Assembly: GCA_905250885.1 (NCBI GenBank)
Contig: CAJNOQ010001072.1
Coordinates: 1-36,446, forward strand
Direction of reading: 5' to 3'
Origin: Didymodactylos carnosus
Taxonomy: Eukaryota; Rotifera; Eurotatoria; Philodinida; Philodinidae
Length of the DNA stretch: 36,446 nt
The position numbers were made by a program, and so were the translations under genes. Of this stretch, positions 27,116-36,446 are shown one piece after another. Positions within the stretch are counted from its first letter, which is position 1. The number at the start of each line of letters is the position of its first letter. A model generated the notes under the pieces. The model saw nothing but the letters and a program-made list of their open reading frames with translations, was not told where the DNA came from and did not search any database.

Positions 27116-29367
27116 ATGTCAAGTAAAGTTTGTAAATGTGGTTGTTCTGAAATTGATACAGATCGTGCTCAAGGAGTATCCGTATGTACACGATGTGGTG
27201 AAGTTATTGAAGATTCATTAATTGTTAATGAAACTGAAGTTCAAGATATTGGTGGTGGATTACACATTATTGGCAGTTGGGTAGGAAGTGATGATGTACG
27301 AGCAGCAAGTACGGGTATGATGGGTTATGCAAATATTCGAGAATCAAGACAAATAACATTGCATAAAGCCAGACGTGGTCTAATGGATATATCATCAAAT
27401 ATGCATATGAATCAACATTGTACAGATGCAGCATTCAAAGTACAAAAATATAATTTAAATTTTCTATTATTGATATTTGACTAATAATATATTATTTTAG
27501 ATTTATAAAATGGCATTGGATCGTGGATTATCAAAAGGGAATAAATCAAGTCATTTATTAGCTAGCTGTCTTTATATAATTTGTCGTACAGAAGGTAAAT
27601 TACAATTCATTCTTCTGCATTTTATGTCTTATATATTTATTATTTTCTAGGTACACAACATATACTACTTGATTTTTGTGATTTAGTTGAAGCTGATATT
27701 AGTGTCTTAGGACGTATTTATATGCGTTTAGCACGTGAATTATGTATTAATGTTCCACATACGGATCCATCATTATTGATACCACGTTATGCTGCTAAAT
27801 TAGATTTTGGTGATAAAACAAATGCTGTATCTAATACTGCTTCACGAATTGTTCAACGTATGAAACGTGATTGGTTAGCGATTGGTCGACGTTCTTCGGG
27901 TCTCTGTGGTTCGGCATTGTTATTTGCTGCTCGTATGCATAATTTTAATCGTACAATACAAGAAATCGTTGATGTTGTTAAAATATCAAAAGCTACCATT
28001 ATGAGACGTTTACAGGAATTTGAAAATACACCAACAGCACAATTGAGCATTGATGAATTTCAAACAATTGAACTTGAAGAAGAACAAGGTAAATGATAAT
28101 GGATACATTTATTTTGTTTTTTTATACAAATTTTCTACTCTTTTGTATTAGATCCGCCAGCGTTTGTAAAATCCAAAAAAACAACAAAATTAACACAACA
28201 AGACGAAATGATTAATATTGAGATGATTGAAAAAGAAATTATTGAAACACAAAAAGAAATTGATGAACAATTAGAAAAATTACGTAAACCAAGAGGATGG
28301 CTAGCCAAATTTTCAAAATTTCAAGAATTAGAAAAAACTGTACTAATGACGGAAGAAGATGATTTAATAAAAAAAGTGTTAAGTAATAGTAAACTGCGTG
28401 GAAGAAAACGAAAAGATACTTCTAGTATAAACGAAGAAGATGAACAAGATCAACTTGCAGATGAGACATTAGAAGAAGTAGCAGATATACCATTAAATGA
28501 AAATGATAGTAAATGGGCACAAGATTATTTAGAACAAGAACAAACAAAATTGATTTTATTACTATTGAAAGATGATGAAGAAAAAAAGATTGATGGAGAA
28601 GATACCACCACAGTTGAAACAGAAGATAATAACAATAAAGATCTGTTCAAATTATTACGACCAACGTTAGAAACGCTTGGAATTGGTATGTCTAAACAAT
28701 TTTGTTTTTTATTTATTTTATTATGTTCAAAAGTTCTATAGAGTGTGAATTGTCTGTTCATAGTTCTCGAGTCTATGTCTATATTTTTACTTTTTATTTT
28801 TTAGATAATTCTTCATCTCAACCGAATTGTGAATCAACAATTGATATTAGTAGTGCTCCTAAAACTCCAGTGACAACAAACGCCAATTGTGATGTTGTTC
28901 TTGATTTTCCCGAATGGCAACCATCAATTGATTTAACACAAGATGAACTTGATATCACTGGCATTGATGATAGTGAAATTGATGATATGATATTAACTCG
29001 TGATGAAACAAAACTGAAACTAAAATCATGGTTACGAGAAAATAAAAATTGGTTTCTCGAAGAAAAACGACGTGAACGTAACAAAGAATTATTAGAACAA
29101 AAACAAAATTCTGCGTTAGGTGGACTGAGTCACAAGAAAAAACGCAAAAAGAAAACAACAAATGATCATAAAACGACATCAACAATGGTAGATAATCAAC
29201 AAATAGCCGGATATAATTCTATGACGCCAGCGGGAGCTGCGGCAGCAGCAATTGCAGCATTAGAAGCTGAAAAAACAGCCACTGATAAACGATCATCAAA
29301 AATTAACTATGATGTACTAAAACGATTAGCATCAAAAAAAGAAATGTCTAAAATGGAAGTATCATAA
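27116..29367 (+). CDS. BRF1: TFIIIB subunit BRF1 (RNA polymerase III transcription factor)
   Basis: TFIIB-related factor that bridges TBP and RNA polymerase III at tRNA and 5S promoters. Exons: 27116-27439, 27501-27594, 27651-28088, 28152-28685, 28805-29367 (1953 nt, 650 aa; human 677). An N-terminal zinc ribbon is at about 5-27; a family-typical linker follows. Two cyclin-like repeats at about 90-270 carry SSHLLASCLYIICRTEGT, LARELCINVPHTDPSLLIPR, RMKRDWLAIGRRSSGLCGSAL and FENTPTAQLSIDEF, then the EEEQDPPAF junction. In the C-terminal half, DLTQDELDITGIDDSEIDDMIL and SSKINYDVLKRL are the conserved BRF homology segments that bind TBP and BDP1. Oddities are the first Cys pair of the zinc ribbon spaced C-x-C instead of C-x2-C, and a short poly-Ala stretch near 605. 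ATG 27116 is the first in frame. Poly(A) candidate: 29431-29436. Confidence 0.95.
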
Positions 29368-30249
29368 CTGAAGGAGATATTTTAATTCAGTAATTTGTTT
29401 TTGTGTATATTTTACTGTTTTATTTGTAAAAATAAAAATTTAGATAATTATTGAACTAATTACAGATCAACAAAATACAAAGACTGAACATCAAGTATGA
29501 ATGAGAAATGTATTCAAACTAATGGAGTAGTCTAGAGTGTCTAATGAAAAATAGTAACAGTTTTTCGATTAGGTGACCGATCTGCTGCAGCCACTTAACT
29601 ACAAAGTTTAATACAAGATATCAACTTTGGATCAGAATTCGATCTTTGATGTGTTCTATCTCTGAATTTTATACGTGAGCACACAGCGCCGAAGAATTTA
29701 ACAGTAATCTCAATATTTCATCTCATCTATAAATTTAGTTTAGATATGAACGAGCGCCAATTATATGAACCAATGAAGAGTTTCAAATTAATTTCAAAAA
29801 GTAATGTTTATCAAGCATATTTTCAGCATTATATTCACATTTACTTATACAGTATATCTATATAACTTGAATAAAGTAAATTTTTTCAAATAAAACACTA
29901 TTTTTTATAAGGATAACTATGATTTTATTTTCTAAAATGAACAGACTAATTCAATCATATTGTTTAGTATGATGTTTCACATTCTATTGTTACAATTATA
30001 AGTGAGACTCTGTTTTTCATTTTGAAAATGACTTGTCATCAAATGATATGATACATTATGCTCTTTTTTATTAATTAAATTAGTGAGAAGTAAGTTTCTA
30101 TCGTAGCCCTTATTATATTTGTGCGAAAACGATCTACATATATATATATGTATGTAAAGGGAAACGCATCTAAAATATATAATATACTTGATTTTTAAAC
30201 TATTTAACTGCCACACATATCAACTGTCTATTGTTTTAACACAACAATC
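29368..30249. other. BRF1 3' flank and intergenic region, no gene seen
   Basis: An 882-bp AT-rich spacer with AATAAA at 29431-29436 (BRF1 poly(A) candidate) and a short AT dinucleotide run near 30137-30150. It must contain the promoter of the secreted Asp-rich gene. No coding sequence is recognised. Confidence 0.6.
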
Positions 30250-31286
30250 ATGCGACAATTAACATCGCTGTTGTTTTTATCAATATTATCGACATTGTTT
30301 GTATGTCAGCATATTGTTATTTCTATGCCAATCGATAACAGTGAAGCGGCTTTGTTGAATGATGGCAATAAAGAATCATTAGATAGTGATAATGCAAATT
30401 TAAATATTGATAGTACTAGTAGTAATGATGATTCACGAAATAAACGTGAAGAATATTCACAAGATGAAAAGAATGAGAATAATAATCTCCAAGAAGATGA
30501 AGAGGTATGTTAAATAGAATTGTATGGAAATTTCCTATCATTTGTGAGAGATAGAGAAAGAAACAACAATTATATTGTTATAGCACAGACCATCTTTGTC
30601 CAGTAATCCACCATGATTAGCTTTAGCTACATTTTTCTGAGCCATAAGTCTAAAAGAATATGAATGACCGACACACTGTACTGAAGTAAATTCGAGAGGC
30701 AAATTACTGCAAAAGTCTAAAAACTATTGCATTGTACAAATGATACCAGCAATAGTTTTTAAATATAATGAGACTACTATGCTGACTACGTCATGTGATA
30801 GCATCAGAAGTGTAGCGTTAAATGAATGAATCTTAAACATTAAGATTGATCTCGATTGTAGCTTTTATAAGTTTTTTTGCTGAGCATTGATCATAGCTAC
30901 TATTCCAGTTTTCATAATCTCGAAAGCATTATAATAGAAGAATTAAATAGTTTTTTCGCAATATAATCTGTTATGTTGATATAGTTTCACTAAATTTCAA
31001 ACGTAAAACATCGTACATCGTTTTTTACCTTAGAAACTTTTTTTAATTGGTTCTAATCTTCTATAATTCAGACAGAAATGTTATTTTTGAAATGAATACA
31101 ATTTGTCTTGTTCAGGCATCTAAACAACGAAAACGACGTGATAATGATGAAGATGAAAATGAGGTTGAAGACTCGTCAGATGATGCATCGCTGAAAAATG
31201 ATAGTGGTTTGTGCACAATTTCTTGAGATCAGTCATTTACACTAAATCTATTCTTATTTTAGACGTCGAAGAAAATGATGATGACA

Positions 31287-31318
<32 letters not shown>

Positions 31319-33820
31319 CCAGAAGAAAAAAAAGGTAAAATAACCTTATGAACAATTTTATTTTGTCTAAATGAATGTTTCTTATTACAGAGGCCAGAGG
31401 TAACAAATCATCAAAACACAAAAGTTTGAAAAGCTCGAAGAAGGACCATGACAATGATGGTAAAATATTTAACGGAGTAGTTAGCTGTCAAGAATTCTCT
31501 TTACCCTTATTTAATAAAATATTCTTAATAAACTGTAGAAAAAAGAAGTAATTAAAACTGTTGATACTTTTTGATCAACCTATAGAAAATAATAGTTGAC
31601 TCTCAAAGCTCTCTTGAGTATGAATAATGAATAGTCTTATCTACAATCGCGTACTCTTTATTCCTTACATACATAAGCAGTAGAAAATTTTCATTCGAAT
31701 ACCGATAACAGTGAATAAAATCTTCAAAAATTGATTATCGATTACTGATTAATATTTTAGATGATGACAACGAAAAATTAGACAACGGAAAATTAAACAC
31801 AAAAAGTAAAAACAAAGACAAAGAAAAAGCTTATTATGGTAATAAATTTTGGATTTCCTATACTTAATACTTTTTTTTCTATAGAAAACACCTTTTTATT
31901 GACTATGAGAGTAGTGACGCTAACCTTTATTAGGCAGTATTTATATTAAATATTTTTTATTCTACAAATGACATGTTTGTTTTTTTTTACTTTTAGACGA
32001 TGGTGGTATGTATACTATTTCTAATCTAAAATCAGTTTAAATTTTTTGTTTTAATTTGCAGATGATAATGGTTTGTATTGATTTATTTCTGTTTGAATAT
32101 ATTTAAGTTTTTTAAAGTGATAGTTTGTGTTTAGACGATGACTACAAAAATTCAAAAGACAAAGACAGTAGTGGATCATCGAAAAAAGGTAGATACTTAT
32201 TGGTGAAAAATCTTAACCATCTTCAATAATAGCATGCATGCTTTTTTTTGTTTCTAGAAGACGATAACAACGGAGGTTAGTACTCTTTCTCTACTAATCA
32301 CAAAATTATAGTTTTAAAATTGATTATATTTTGTTTTAGACGATGATGATGATGATGGTTAGAATGAAAAACACTTTTAAATATTAATAACTATCTTTAT
32401 GATTATTGTTTTAATATATTTAGATGTTGATAAAACTGGTGATAAAAAAGATGATGGTAAGTGAAAAGTTCTTTAAACTATTTCAAGCCATTCGTATTCC
32501 AAGTCAAATTATAATAATTTTCAGTTAAGGTTTAGTTTTTATTTAACTGTTCTAATAAGATTATTAAAAATATCATCTCTGTAGGAGAGAGAGAGAGCAC
32601 CGTATTTAAAACACCGGATATTTACGAGATGAACTACTTAATTTTTGAATCTGTATTTAACATTTCCTTTCATTATTCGCTATTCAAATGATAGAACATT
32701 TCGTCCAAAAATCCTACTAGAACGGTACATGATTCTAAGTAATAATTCTACGCTATTTTCGAGATCAAGATTTTTCGTGGGATTCAATGGAATCAAGTAG
32801 CATTGTACATCATTCCTACCATAGAATTGATGCTGGCTTTATTAATAATCGGAAAAGAAAACAATATAGAGAGCAATATCGCTGTATAGTGAGTGTATTA
32901 TATTGCGCTTTATCACCTTTTCTAAAAAACAAAAAAGAGAGAAATAACGGTACAGAAGAGGAAATAGACAATTATAGTGAAAATAAAATAGAAAGTCAAT
33001 ATAGAAGTGAGTGAATAGAAAGGTACACACAGAAGAACGAAAATGACAATAAGTCCTATGAAGTAGAATGAACTCAACATACCCAAAAGAGAAAATAAAG
33101 TATAATTTTTAAGAGGATAATTAATTTTTTAGTCAATATGTCACATTTTTTGTTTTGATTTGAACTTACTACATCACATATATACATGTGAGAAAAAATT
33201 TTTTTAAAAGGAAAAGTAATTGAAAAAAAATAGTTCAACAGTGTAAAAAAGAAATTACTAGTTGAATCTTTGTATATACTCGGTAAACTGACATTTGGTA
33301 ATTTAGATTGTATTAAGATGAGTTTCATCCAAAAGGGAATGCATCTATCTAGATAATATTTGTAGGTATGATTTGAGTATTATCAAGAGTTGAAAAAGTG
33401 ACTTCGATCATAATTCGGGCACATAATTTATATCTGCTTACTTGGATCAGGTGATTCGTACATTTTCGAGACTATAATTATCTATCGTTTCCTATAGGAA
33501 CCATATATATATGACCAAATATACGTGTATATATTCTCAAAAAGAGCGTCGACTATAAAAATTCTAAATATGATTTAGTGGCTCGAAAGATTTCTAGTAA
33601 TGTTAAAGAATGCTCGAACTCTTCTATACTCTTAAGGATTTCGTGTGATTTCACGAAAGCCCTTCAAAAATATTTAGCAGACTATGTTAAAACTGATGGA
33701 TCTAGGACTTCGGGTGCTTAACATTCTTCTAACATAAACACTGTTTAAAAGTATACGTGTTTTCGTTTAGACGATGACAATGATGATGACAAAGATGCAA
33801 AACCGGTTAAAAAAGGTTAA
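30250..33820 (+). CDS. Secreted Asp-rich protein encoded by micro-exons
   Basis: Function unknown; I recognise no family. Exons: 30250-30504, 31116-31206, 31263-31334, 31391-31459, 31761-31838, 31997-32005, 32062-32070, 32135-32188, 32258-32275, 32340-32357, 32424-32456, 33771-33820. The sum is 756 nt, 251 aa, ending VKKG. An N-terminal signal peptide (LLFLSILSTLFVC, about residues 6-18) indicates secretion. The mature part is dominated by Asp, Asn, Glu, Lys and Ser, with ten Asp in a row in exon 3 and a KQRKRR furin-like site in exon 2. Exons 3-11 are all multiples of 3 and lie between phase-1 introns; most start AC-GAT or AT-GAT and end in G. Two exons are 9 nt and two are 18 nt. Several introns between them are 56-69 nt, the genome's normal size. 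Skipping any internal exon keeps the frame. The smallest exons are inferred from splice sites only. Confidence 0.72.
30505..31115 (+). other. Intron 1 of the Asp-rich gene, with a small hairpin
   Basis: A 611-nt intron. TAAAAACTATTGC at 30718-30730 pairs with GCAATAGTTTTTA at 30749-30761 around an 18-nt loop. The stem is too short for a typical microRNA precursor. Nothing else is seen. Confidence 0.5.
32457..33770 (+). other. Long last intron of the Asp-rich gene (1314 nt)
   Basis: Far longer than the neighbouring 56-69-nt introns. It contains a short GA run (32584-32597) and a small hairpin around TTTCGTG/CACGAAA near 33639-33658. I looked for further tiny phase-1 exons of the AG|ACGAT type and found no convincing one, though some could be missed. 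An ORF at 32787-33014 is compositionally biased and not supported. Confidence 0.5.
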
Positions 33821-34210
33821 ATGCTGAACATTAACAAAATGCATTAGAAGCACCTGTATCAAACACGACAACTTTATAAAGAACTCGAGTTTAGTTTTGT
33901 AACATTTTGAGCGTTGAATATCTTCTTCAATTTACGCCTTGTCCAAATATTACTACGCTTTTTGTCTAGGATTGTGTAGCATTAGCGTCTTTTGTTGAAT
34001 ATAAATAAAAACAATGTGTTACGTGTAGCGACACTTGAAAATCTTGTGATCTGTTTTATAATTTGATGTTTGATCTAACAATAACAGTTTCGAGCAAATA
34101 AAGATAATAGTTTTTTTCCATATTAGTATTTCTATGATGATACACCATATTTTGACACTTCCCTAGTAAAATTCCCTGACAGGATCCGAGGCATATCCTA
34201 CCAATAGCCC
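33821..34210 (+). other. 3' flank of the Asp-rich gene
   Basis: AT-rich sequence with AATAAA at 34004-34009, the probable poly(A) signal 184 nt after the stop codon, and another at 34096-34101. No gene is seen. Confidence 0.55.
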
Positions 34211-34345
34211 ACTAGGATTTCGCTTTAATTTCTTAAGATCCTAACAAAAGCCTACAGAATCCTAATGAAGTCAGGTATACCCGAAAGTCATAGAATTTTC
34301 TAAGATTCTGTTAGGATCCTAAACAAACTTAAGCGAAATCCTAGT
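34211..34345. repeat. Inverted repeat rich in TAGGAT/ATCCTA words
   Basis: Arms at 34211-34248 and 34308-34345 are imperfect reverse complements (both built on ACTAGGATTTCGCTT...AGATCCTAAC). The word ATCCTA/TAGGAT recurs at least eight times between about 34180 and 34370, also outside the arms, so the true element may be larger (about 34190-34370). This is a foldback of a different family from the elements at 4005 and 11868. No coding capacity. Confidence 0.7.
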
Positions 34346-34544
34346 AGAAAATCTGAAATCCTACGTTGGGGATGTGGCGATGAAAAAATGAGGAATACAG
34401 CCGGCAAATTTTTCAAGTGTTCTTGCTCAGTGCATACGTGTAAGGATTTCGGCAAGGTTTAAAGGGAAGTCAGTCGTTAAAAAGCAAAATTTCCAAATTA
34501 GATCTGTTCGAGAAAACCTATTATTTTTTAAAAGTGGGAGAATA

Positions 34545-34573
34545 CGCCCCCAACCCCCGCCCACCACCACCAC
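34545..34573. repeat. C-rich tract (G-quadruplex/i-motif candidate)
   Basis: The plus strand reads CGCCCCCAACCCCCGCCC followed by four CAC units. The minus strand therefore has two runs of five G, one of three G and GGTGG repeats. Such a run is conspicuous in a sequence that is otherwise strongly AT-rich. It is not a tandem array of the TGTGGG telomere repeat reported for bdelloids. Confidence 0.7.
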
Positions 34574-34913
34574 AAATATGTATGCTTTATTCTGTCATGA
34601 ATTGAGAGCGTATTTATTTACCAAGAAAGCATTTAACATAAATGTAAAAAATATAGTATAGTACATGAAACATAGTTGTGTTCGTGCTAGCAGTTACGTT
34701 AAGAGCTGGAATAACAATTCTAATATTATATTGCCGTTAGTTACTGTTAAATGGCCACGCAGACAATATCAAATTACTATACGTCATACAGTCTACCTAA
34801 GTTTTAATGTTCGTTATATTGCAAACAGGCACGTTATGAATAATTTAATATGTAGAAAAACATCTTTTGTTGTGTATGTTTAGCTGAAGGACTCATATTT
34901 ATATGTCGTTTAT

Positions 34914-35178
34914 TTAAGGGCCCCCTCGGCAAACAAATCTTTTTTTTGCGTGGAATTGTGATACATTTACCAATGAATAACCTGAAGTGTCTATAGTACT
35001 TTCACAATCATTTTTCGTACAAGCTCTCAGAAATGCATTAACCAATAAACAGCTGCTTTTCTCTCTATGGATGCTAGTTTTGCAATTATCTGATTTTCTT
35101 TCATAACGGTTCATTTTGATGATTGAATCACATTTCGATTTTTGAAATTTTTCTTTTATTCTGTAAAAATCTGCTTGT
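34914..35178 (-). CDS. Candidate 3'-terminal exon of a cysteine-rich protein
   Basis: On the minus strand an open frame runs from an acceptor-like TTTATAG (exon from 35178; TTTACAG with exon from 35160 is an alternative) to a TAA at 34916-34914. Spaced cysteines occur as C-x18-C-x10-C-x9-C-x4-C-x25-C, ending VCRGGP. Complexity and codon use look like real coding sequence. AATAAA overlaps the stop region (34914-34909). Further cysteines occur in another frame just upstream (35338-35156), but I could not find a phase-consistent splice joining them. It may be a partial or decayed secreted-protein gene; no family is recognised. Confidence 0.3.
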
Positions 35179-35822
35179 CTATAAACGTCAACAAGCAATT
35201 TTCATTTGAAATGCATATCATAAACTCATCATCCCTCATTTGCAAGGTGAAATGCTTACATTCGTTTAGCACTAAGTTATCTACTGCATGTAGTATGACA
35301 AGTACCTTTGCATTACCCATAATTTTCCAATGCTTCAACGGTTAGAGCAGCAATTTTTATTTTAGATTCTATTCACATTAGGATCTTAAGTTCTGAAAGT
35401 TTGGAACAGTGCAATAAAAAAAAGATCTGTAGAGTAGAGATCAAGTTACCTAAAGCAGTTATAAGTCGTCGTTTGACCTAGGTAGTGTTCAATTTGATTG
35501 GATGGGTTTTGCCATTGGTATTAATATATGTTTACTTGGTATTCGATAATTAACAGGCACGAGTAGTTCAAATGATTTTTTGATGTATCAGCCGATTTCT
35601 TGTCATTTTCGCCAACAGTTACTGATTTTCATCATTATAATGAAGACAACAATTGCAAAAAGAACCGAGATACAACATCCGAAGAAAAAAACATAAAGTT
35701 AACCTGTACAATCTCAAGGAATAAGCGAACACGTTGTCTAACTTACTAGTACATGTACATGAGTAAGACTCATGAAAACAATTCGAATATCTGACATTGT
35801 AATAATAAAAAAACTGTCATAA

Positions 35823-36089
35823 TTATAGATCATTTGTCCATTGACGACTACATTTATTATGTTCGTTTTCATGAGCTACTCCCTGATAAATAGCGCGAAC
35901 AGTACTTTGTTTACTATCATCGACACGGCGTATCGTCGTTTCATTGTTTGGTCTTTTTCTAAAACATCCTGCTTTCACATTTTTCATCATAAAACAACCT
36001 AAACACAAACAAGTTTACTAAATATATTATTTATGTCTCCTTAAATTTATAAATAATTACCCGACGATTATGACAAAGAAGGTCAGCAT
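35823..36089 (-). CDS. Candidate small gene with a hydrophobic N-terminus
   Basis: ATG at 36089 begins a 29-nt exon (MLTFFVIIVG) to a donor at 36060. An acceptor (GATGTTTTAG) precedes 35958, and the second exon runs to a TAA at 35825-35823. The phases match, giving 54 aa: a short hydrophobic start, then a Lys/Arg- and Asn-rich hydrophilic part with KRPNNETTIRRVDDSKQST. An alternative is a longer final exon from an acceptor at about 35999 belonging to a gene that begins outside the window. The sequence looks coding, but gene boundaries and identity are unknown. Confidence 0.3.
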
Positions 36090-36257
36090 TTAACATGAGA
36101 AATTATGTGTTTGCGCCCTTCTCTGAATGGTTATAGATTCTAATTCTCCTAGTTTATGCCAGAATGAAAATAACTAACCGATCTCTTTTCGCATATCACC
36201 GGAACAAAAAAAATAAAGTTGGTTTAGAGTTGCTGAGAAGTGTTTTTTCGTATTCAG

Positions 36258-36446
36258 CACACTCGATAACCCAGAAGATTTTCTATTTTTGACCCGGGGT
36301 ACTTCCGCAAGTTTAAGAAAAAAATTTTGAAACAAAATGGCGCAAAAAGTTTTCCATGGAAAAATAATATTAATTTGAAAACTTTTCCTAAACTTTCGGA
36401 AGTACCTCGGGCCAAAAACAGAAAATCTTCTGGGTTATCGAGTGTG
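36258..36446. repeat. Inverted repeat at the right window edge
   Basis: CACACTCGATAACCCAGAAG at 36258 is matched by its exact reverse complement ending at the last base of the window. Pairing continues for about 64 nt per arm with a handful of mismatches (through TTTTTGACCCGGGGTACTTCCG), then becomes loose in a central region of about 60 nt. The element is more GC-rich than its surroundings and is unrelated by eye to the hairpin at 1-116. The window ends exactly at the outer arm end, so the element may extend further. Confidence 0.88.

Noticed and set aside
30718-30761. MicroRNA-like hairpin
   Set aside because: Only a 13-bp stem with an 18-nt loop, too short for a Drosha/Dicer precursor.
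31254-31454. Minus-strand ORF with a His-rich stretch
   Set aside because: It is the antisense shadow of the GAT repeat in exon 3 of the Asp-rich gene.
32787-33014. 75-codon ORF in the last intron of the Asp-rich gene
   Set aside because: No splice sites in the gene's phase, biased composition and no homology recognised.
34545-34573. Telomeric repeat
   Set aside because: The G-rich strand is not a tandem array of any known telomere unit and is not at a sequence end.
34665-34883. 72-codon plus-strand ORF near the right end
   Set aside because: No recognisable domain, no supporting splice or poly(A) context; likely chance.

Overview
The window reads as nuclear DNA of a small-genome invertebrate animal. 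It is strongly AT-rich, and its genes carry many spliceosomal introns with GT...AG ends, mostly 54-70 nt long. The gene set is metazoan: O-GlcNAc transferase, a DCC/neogenin-type netrin receptor, the ciliary protein IFT54, NELF-E, BRF1 and GPN3. A bdelloid rotifer is my best guess from gene density, intron size and base composition, but no sequence feature proves the taxon.

Nine genes are supported by splicing with continuous phase from exon to exon; for eight of them both ends are also set, while the first NIPA exon is only likely. Left to right: OGT (+, 639-6990, 20 exons, 1057 aa); a NIPA-family magnesium transporter (+, about 8420-10700); TRAF3IP1/IFT54 (-, 17731-14518, 13 exons, 582 aa); NELFE (+, 18504-19283, one coding exon); PSMA6 (+, 19481-20673, 246 aa); a short DCC/neogenin-like receptor (+, 21149-24709, 790 aa); GPN3 (+, 25276-26493); BRF1 (+, 27116-29367); and a secreted Asp-rich protein made from many tiny in-phase exons (+, 30250-33820, 251 aa). 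Three weaker gene fragments lie near the two ends on the minus strand.

Most genes are unrelated housekeeping functions: nutrient-sensing glycosylation, Mg2+ transport, ciliary transport, Pol II pausing, proteasome, Pol II/III biogenesis and Pol III initiation. NELFE and PSMA6 are only 197 bp apart on the same strand, and several genes have a 3' splice acceptor just before their ATG. This would fit 5'-UTR introns or spliced-leader trans-splicing.

Non-coding structure is dominated by long inverted repeats. A 782-bp foldback element fills an OGT intron, a diverged relative lies at 11868-12343, a third type is at 34211-34345, and both window ends (1-116 and 36258-36446) are themselves hairpins. 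The two most unusual observations are the micro-exon secreted gene, whose architecture recalls the micro-exon genes of parasitic flatworms, and the netrin receptor, which has lost all Ig domains and keeps only about three FN3 domains plus a recognisable P1/P2/P3-type tail.
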